NCBI GenBank assembly: GCA_021774995.1
Contig: JAJFIM010000200.1
Coordinates: forward strand, 1 to 9,830
Source: Alphaproteobacteria bacterium
Lineage (GTDB): Bacteria; Pseudomonadota; Alphaproteobacteria; SMXP01
Direction: 5' to 3'
DNA: 9,830 nucleotides
This document shows positions 6,710 to 9,830 of this stretch, in pieces; within the stretch, counting starts at the first letter, position 1; each line of letters starts with the position of its first letter. The notes under the pieces are model-generated. The model saw only the letters and a program-made list of their open reading frames with translations, was not told the origin of the DNA and made no database searches. The position numbers and the translations under genes are program-made.

Positions 6710-7519
6710 TCAGGATGTGACGGAAAACTCTGCGGAGCAAAAAGACCCTCCATGATAGGCTTTGGCCACCGGATCTTCCTCTTCGCCTCTTGCCATGATA
6801 TCTAAAGCAAATTTTTCAGCGTTATCGCGGGGACGATATCCGAGCCACTCCACCTCTGAATTATCCCACATATTTTGGTCATTATTCGATACCCCATAGA
6901 CAATGAAATAGTGATAATCCGGGTGAACAATGCACCTTTCAACAAGGTGGACAGTATCCCTGGGAGATATCCACGTCATTAATTGTCGTCTGTCTTCGGG
7001 TCTGGATCGAAATGAGCCGATGCGCAAGCAAGATACGCTTAACCCGTATTTATCCGCATAGAGACGGCCTATTGCTTCGCCAAATACTTTGCTGACCCCA
7101 TAACGGCTGTCGGGACGCGTCACGACATTTGCGTCAATCCTCTGATCCCGATGATAAAACCCGATTGCATGATTGGAACTGGCGAAAACCACGCGCCTGA
7201 CACCCGCAATGCGCGCCGCCTCAAACACATGCGCACATCCGATAACATTTGCCGGCAGAATATTCTCCCAACTGTCTTCAAGAGGAATGCCCGCCAAGTG
7301 AACAACGCAATCAATATCCTTCATAACCGAGGCCATGGCGCCTTGGTCCTGCATATCAGCCTCGCACACCTCTTCGCCGATGCCAGCAGGTCCTAAGGGT
7401 TTAATATCCGTCAAACGCAAGAGATCAAACCGGCCCGCCAGACCTTTTCGCAAAACCGATCCAATCTCACCGGCCGCGCCCGTGATAAGAATATTTCGCG
7501 CAACAAAATTCTCTCCCAT
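6710..7519 (-). CDS. udh: NAD-dependent uronate dehydrogenase
   Basis: A 269-residue extended short-chain dehydrogenase. The dinucleotide loop TGAAGEIG is at 13-20, the serine region ASSNHAIGFY at 113-122, and the catalytic pair Tyr140 and Lys144 in YGVSK. The stretches SSNHAIGFYHRDQRIDA, RPDSRYGVSK and LRIGS closely resemble the characterised Pseudomonas and Agrobacterium uronate dehydrogenases as I remember them, and the length is close to theirs (about 265-275). The enzyme oxidises D-galacturonate or D-glucuronate at C1 with NAD+, giving an aldarolactone (EC 1.1.1.203). ATG 7519 was chosen because AGGAG lies 7 bases upstream; a longer reading frame from 7573 overlaps the preceding gene and lacks such a site. 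Its neighbours, a lactonase, an MR-type enolase and a DHDPS-type enzyme, support the assignment. A related sugar dehydrogenase remains possible. Confidence 0.85.
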   Translation of the reverse strand: MGENFVARNILITGAAGEIGSVLRKGLAGRFDLLRLTDIKPLGPAGIGEEVCEADMQDQGAMASVMKDIDCVVHLAGIPLEDSWENILPANVIGCAHVFEAARIAGVRRVVFASSNHAIGFYHRDQRIDANVVTRPDSRYGVSKVFGEAIGRLYADKYGLSVSCLRIGSFRSRPEDRRQLMTWISPRDTVHLVERCIVHPDYHYFIVYGVSNNDQNMWDNSEVEWLGYRPRDNAEKFALDIMARGEEEDPVAKAYHGGSFCSAEFSVTS

Positions 7520-7524
7520 GCTTT

Positions 7525-7531
7525 TTCTCCT
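7525..7531 (-). promoter_or_regulatory. Ribosome binding site fixing the uronate dehydrogenase start
   Basis: Read on the minus strand this is AGGAGAA. Its AGGAG core is 7 bases from the ATG at 7519. It lies in the 29-base gap after the enolase stop codon and argues against the longer start at 7573. Confidence 0.7.
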
Positions 7532-7548
7532 GAAACGCATCGATAAAA

Positions 7549-8733
7549 TCAGGACCACGCATCCACAGCCCATTTGTCGATTGATGCGCTCACAAAGTTA
7601 AACCCGAGCCCCGGCCGGTTGGGCAGCAACAGATCTCCGTTCTCATATTCCAGTTGAGCATCAATGAGATTACGGAAATTCAACACCTGATCATCGACAA
7701 AAAACTCCACAAAACGCGCATTAGGGGTCGCAGCAACAAGATGAATATGAAGATCGTGAAACCAATGCGGACAAAGCGTCACGCCATAACTGGCGGCGGT
7801 CGCGGCGATGCGTTTAAATTCCGTGATCCCGCCGCACACGGCCGCATCCGCTTGAAGGACCGCCGCCGCCTGTCGCTCCAACAATTCCTTGAAGCGCCAT
7901 CGCCCCGCCTCGATCTCTCCCGTGGCAACGGGTACGCGGGTCCTTTGCGCCAGGCGCGCATGATTATCGATATCGTCCGGGCTGAAGGGTTCCTCGATCC
8001 AATAGGGATCATAAGGTTCATACCGCTCCATATAACGCAGAGCCGTCGGCAGATCGGACCATGCGTTGTTGGCGTCCAGCATCAGCAACACATCATCGCC
8101 AATGGCGCCGCGCGCCGCCTTGATGCGCGCTTCCTCTCCCGCCGGGTCAAGGCGTCCGACCTTCATCTTCACGGCCTTAAATCCGAGCGAAACATACCCT
8201 TTCAGTTCCGCGCCCAAATCTTCAGGCGATTTGCCGTCAAGGTAATAGCCGCCGCTGGCGTAAGCGGGGACGCGGCGTCCATGAAAATTTCCAAGATATT
8301 TCCAGAGCGGCAAGCCCGCCGCGCGCGCATTACGGTCCCACAGCGCGATATCAATGATGCTCAAGGCCCGCATAACGGATCCGGCGCGGCCATGAAGCAA
8401 GGCTTCGTCATACATAGCTTGCCATAACCCCTCCACTCGGTAGGGGCTTTCGCCAATCAGCAATGGCGCAAAAAGATCGCGCACGGCGCGCGCGACCAAT
8501 CCTCCAGCTGCGCTGCCCCCATAACAAAACCCAATGCCTTCAGCGCCATCATCCGTACGTAGCCTGACCAGGCCATAGTCTCTCCAGAGGACTTCGCGCG
8601 TCGCAAATGAGGTGGGATGATCCAAAGGCGCGCGCACCGTGCACGCTTCAACCGAAACAATCTTGGCGTTTGCGGACGGCGAGAGTTGCTGGCGCCCCGC
8701 AATTGGGGATGCGCCCTTTTCTGAAACCGACAT
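7549..8733 (-). CDS. Mandelate racemase/muconate lactonizing family enzyme, probable aldarate dehydratase or aldarolactone cycloisomerase
   Basis: First gene of the leftward operon, 394 residues from ATG 8733. It is an enolase-superfamily protein with an N-terminal capping domain and a modified TIM barrel. The full mandelate-racemase set is present: Lys189 and Lys191 (KMK), metal ligands Asp220 (LDANNAW), Glu247 (IEEP) and Glu273 (TGE), the Asp296/His323 dyad (QADAAV; CPHWFHD) and Glu343 (FVEFF). Their spacing follows that of mandelate racemase (164, 166, 195, 221, 247, 270, 297, 317) with a near-constant offset of 25-26. Such enzymes abstract a proton next to a carboxylate and, for acid sugars, eliminate water. 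Beside uronate dehydrogenase, the likely substrate is galactarate, glucarate or their lactone, giving a 2-keto-3-deoxy acid. The exact sugar cannot be read from motifs. A longer reading frame from 8796 crosses the operator and is rejected. Confidence 0.88.
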   Translation of the reverse strand: MSVSEKGASPIAGRQQLSPSANAKIVSVEACTVRAPLDHPTSFATREVLWRDYGLVRLRTDDGAEGIGFCYGGSAAGGLVARAVRDLFAPLLIGESPYRVEGLWQAMYDEALLHGRAGSVMRALSIIDIALWDRNARAAGLPLWKYLGNFHGRRVPAYASGGYYLDGKSPEDLGAELKGYVSLGFKAVKMKVGRLDPAGEEARIKAARGAIGDDVLLMLDANNAWSDLPTALRYMERYEPYDPYWIEEPFSPDDIDNHARLAQRTRVPVATGEIEAGRWRFKELLERQAAAVLQADAAVCGGITEFKRIAATAASYGVTLCPHWFHDLHIHLVAATPNARFVEFFVDDQVLNFRNLIDAQLEYENGDLLLPNRPGLGFNFVSASIDKWAVDAWS

Positions 8734-8741
8734 GTCTCTCT

Positions 8742-8748
8742 CACCTCC
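8742..8748 (-). promoter_or_regulatory. Strong ribosome binding site fixing the enolase start
   Basis: On the minus strand the bases read GGAGGTG, almost the full anti-Shine-Dalgarno complement. The GGAGGTG run lies 8 bases before the ATG at 8733, which selects that codon over the upstream in-frame ATG at 8796. Confidence 0.8.
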
Positions 8749-8795
8749 AAAGTCAGCGCGGTACGCAAATTTGGTTCGGATGAAACTCCATCCCA

Positions 8796-8823
8796 AATAT
8801 GTAAACGCTTACATTTTTAGCAA
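8796..8823 (-). promoter_or_regulatory. Promoter of the leftward sugar-acid operon
   Basis: Read on the minus strand, TTGCTA (8823-8818) is followed after 16 bases by CATATT (8801-8796), a plausible sigma70 promoter. Transcription would begin near 8789, giving a leader of about 55 bases before the enolase start. The spacer holds the LacI-type palindrome, so repressor binding would exclude polymerase. Confidence 0.5.
8799..8814. promoter_or_regulatory. LacI/GalR-family operator
   Basis: ATGTAAACGCTTACAT is a 16-bp near-perfect palindrome with a central CG step and one mismatched pair (A/C at the fifth base from the centre-left side of the inner arms). Flanking A and T runs partly extend the symmetry (AAA at 8795-8797, TTT at 8816-8818). 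This is the classic form of sites bound by GalR/CcpA-like LacI regulators. It sits between the -35 and -10 of the operon that encodes such a regulator. Binding by the product of 5675-6700 is inferred. Confidence 0.8.
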
Positions 8824-8875
8824 AACAACATAAAAATATCTATGGCGCAAGCCGAAAAAGTAATTTGAACCGGTA

Positions 8876-8893
8876 TTATTCCTGGCGGAATAA
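8876..8893. repeat. Perfect 7-bp inverted repeat with 4-base loop
   Basis: TTATTCC (8876-8882) and GGAATAA (8887-8893) are exact complements around TGGC. The element is in the region between the divergent sugar-acid and VOC transcription units, 36 bases before the -35 box of the rightward promoter. A 12-bp palindrome GCGTGCGCACGC follows at 8902-8913. Either could bind a regulator; no known family pattern was recognised. Confidence 0.35.
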
Positions 8894-8928
8894 GCAAATT
8901 GGCGTGCGCACGCGTTCAAGACCAACAG

Positions 8929-8957
8929 TTGCCGCCTCAGGCGATGAGGGATATAAT
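8929..8957 (+). promoter_or_regulatory. Near-consensus sigma70 promoter for the VOC/SnoaL pair
   Basis: TTGCCG at 8929-8934 and TATAAT at 8952-8957 are separated by exactly 17 bases; the -10 box is perfect consensus. Transcription would start near 8964, about 59 bases before the ATG at 9023. The spacer contains a short inverted repeat CCTCA-ggcga-TGAGG (8935-8949). Confidence 0.7.
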
Positions 8958-9008
8958 TCTTTAAGATTTAAAGCCAACTCTCACGCCACTCATTCAAGTT
9001 TGTGGGTC

Positions 9009-9015
9009 AAGGAGA
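9009..9015 (+). promoter_or_regulatory. Ribosome binding site fixing the VOC gene start
   Basis: AAGGAGA lies 7 bases before the ATG at 9023. An in-frame GTG at 9002 would place this site inside the coding region, so it is not favoured. Confidence 0.75.
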
Positions 9016-9022
9016 CACTCTC

Positions 9023-9508
9023 ATGGCGCAATCAGATACAGTTCATAAACTCCACCCCAAAAAACAGCGATGGACTCACCTTGCGTTTAAAGTCAAAGAC
9101 ATTGACGCTTCCATTGCATGGTATGAAAAATATACGCATCTGGAGCTGCTTGCGCGCAATGAAGACGCCCATGGGTATGGCGCGTGGCTGGGGGATTCAT
9201 CACAGGCCGATTCTCCTTTCCTTTTGGTTATCGCGCAATTTTTCGAAGGCAAGGATCCCTTTGCGCCGGCGGAACATCCCGCGCTTGGGCCATTCGGGCA
9301 TATCGGCATCGAAGTAACCGAGCGAGAGACCATTGATGAACTCGCGGCCATGGCGAAAAAGGATGGCTATCTCGCGCTAGACCCGGTGCAGATGCCGCCG
9401 CCGATCGGGTATATTTGCTTTTTGAAAGACCCTGACGGAAATACAATCGAGTTTTCCCATGATCAGGGCGTATACGACAAAGCGAGAGAAATATGGGGTG
9501 CTAAATGA
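9023..9508 (+). CDS. VOC-family (glyoxalase/extradiol dioxygenase fold) protein
   Basis: A 161-residue cytosolic protein with the two beta-alpha-beta-beta-beta modules of the vicinal oxygen chelate fold. Module one begins at RWTHLAFKVKDIDASIAWYEKY (residues 16-37). Module two begins at FGHIGIEV (91-98) and ends with FLKDPDGNTIEF (133-144), the usual VOC ending. Candidate metal ligands are His19, His93 and Glu143, placed as in glyoxalase I and related enzymes. The substrate is unknown: the fold covers lactoylglutathione lyases, ring-cleaving dioxygenases, epimerases and resistance proteins. It follows a near-consensus promoter and its stop overlaps the SnoaL-like start by four bases (ATGA), so the two are co-translated and probably act together. 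It points away from the sugar-acid operon, and no functional link is evident. Confidence 0.85.
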   Translation: MAQSDTVHKLHPKKQRWTHLAFKVKDIDASIAWYEKYTHLELLARNEDAHGYGAWLGDSSQADSPFLLVIAQFFEGKDPFAPAEHPALGPFGHIGIEVTERETIDELAAMAKKDGYLALDPVQMPPPIGYICFLKDPDGNTIEFSHDQGVYDKAREIWGAK

Positions 9509-9830
9509 CGCCTCGCGAGATCGCTCTGAGTTATCTGGACGCCTTTTCTTCCGGCGAACCGGATCGGATAGTTGCGCATGTATCGCCAGATTTCCAAAAC
9601 AACCAGATGGGTCTCATCGGCACTGGGTGCACTGGTCGCGACGTCTACCGGGATAAACTTAAAGGCTTCCTCTCAACCTTTAAAAACCTGCGTTATACAG
9701 TTGAAGACGTAATTTGCGATGGCAACCGGGTTGCGGTTTCATATCAAATGAATGCGGAAGACGAAGGCCGGCCCATCGAAACGCATGGGGTGATGATTAT
9801 CGCCATATCGGGCGATATGATAGATATGAG
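9505..9830 (+). CDS. SnoaL/NTF2-like protein, 3' end outside window
   Basis: At least 108 residues are visible before the right edge. The pattern fits the SnoaL-like/nuclear transport factor 2 fold: an N-terminal helix PREIALSYLDAFSSGEPDRIVAHVSPDF (3-30), a mid segment GRDVYRDKLKGFLSTFKNLRYTVEDVICDGNRVAVSYQM (44-82), then HGVMIIAISGDMI (94-106) as the start of the last strands. Proteins of this fold include small isomerases, cyclases, hydrolases and non-catalytic ligand binders; no catalytic residue can be assigned. The ATG overlaps the stop of the VOC gene as ATGA, a sign of translational coupling. Annotation as nuclear transport factor 2 family is as far as the sequence goes. Confidence 0.75.
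   Translation, partial: MTPREIALSYLDAFSSGEPDRIVAHVSPDFQNNQMGLIGTGCTGRDVYRDKLKGFLSTFKNLRYTVEDVICDGNRVAVSYQMNAEDEGRPIETHGVMIIAISGDMIDM

Noticed and set aside
7654..8427. 257-codon plus-strand open frame opposite the enolase gene
   Set aside because: The opposite strand carries the full set of mandelate-racemase catalytic residues; this frame is rich in Arg and Ile without domain features and lacks a ribosome site.
8865..9317. 150-codon plus-strand open frame overlapping the VOC gene
   Set aside because: It begins before the predicted transcription start, spans the promoter, and is in a different frame from the well-supported VOC protein.

Overview
The window looks like a chromosomal segment of a Gram-negative proteobacterium with roughly balanced GC content. 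The evidence is an outer-membrane-type lipoprotein signal, a periplasmic/inner-membrane protein family common in Proteobacteria, Shine-Dalgarno-led genes and sigma70-like promoters. An alphaproteobacterium is my guess, not something the sequence proves. No RNA genes, insertion sequences, CRISPR arrays or phage genes were recognised.

Layout. (1) Positions 1-172, minus strand: 5' part of an exported protein that runs off the left edge. (2) 173-617: divergent intergenic region with two candidate promoters, one overlapping a perfect inverted repeat. (3) 618-3762, plus strand: a compact three-gene operon made of a retropepsin-like lipoprotein, an inactive transglutaminase fused to a multi-helix membrane domain, and an ATP-grasp ligase of the RimK-related alpha-L-glutamate ligase family. 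Genes 2 and 3 overlap. The trio is a recurrent but functionally obscure amidoligase system. (4) 3782-8733, minus strand: a five-gene sugar-acid operon transcribed leftward in the order mandelate-racemase-type enolase, uronate dehydrogenase, LacI-type repressor, dihydrodipicolinate-synthase-type enzyme, SMP-30-type lactonase. (5) 8734-9022: control region with a LacI-type operator inside the leftward promoter and a near-consensus rightward promoter. (6) 9023-9830, plus strand: a VOC-family protein overlapping a SnoaL/NTF2-like gene that runs off the right edge.

How the genes work together. The minus-strand operon reads as a non-phosphorylating (oxidative) hexuronate route. Uronate dehydrogenase would oxidise galacturonate or glucuronate to an aldarolactone. 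The SMP-30 protein would open the lactone. The enolase would dehydrate the aldarate, or isomerise the lactone directly, to a 2-keto-3-deoxy acid. The DHDPS-type enzyme would process that acid toward 2-oxoglutarate semialdehyde or cleave it. The LacI repressor, encoded inside the operon, probably binds the palindrome at 8799-8814 and so controls its own synthesis. No transporter and no semialdehyde dehydrogenase lie in the window.

The most interesting part is the retropepsin/transglutaminase-7TM/ATP-grasp operon. It has the parts expected of a system that makes, anchors or trims a peptide-like modification, but its substrate is unknown.
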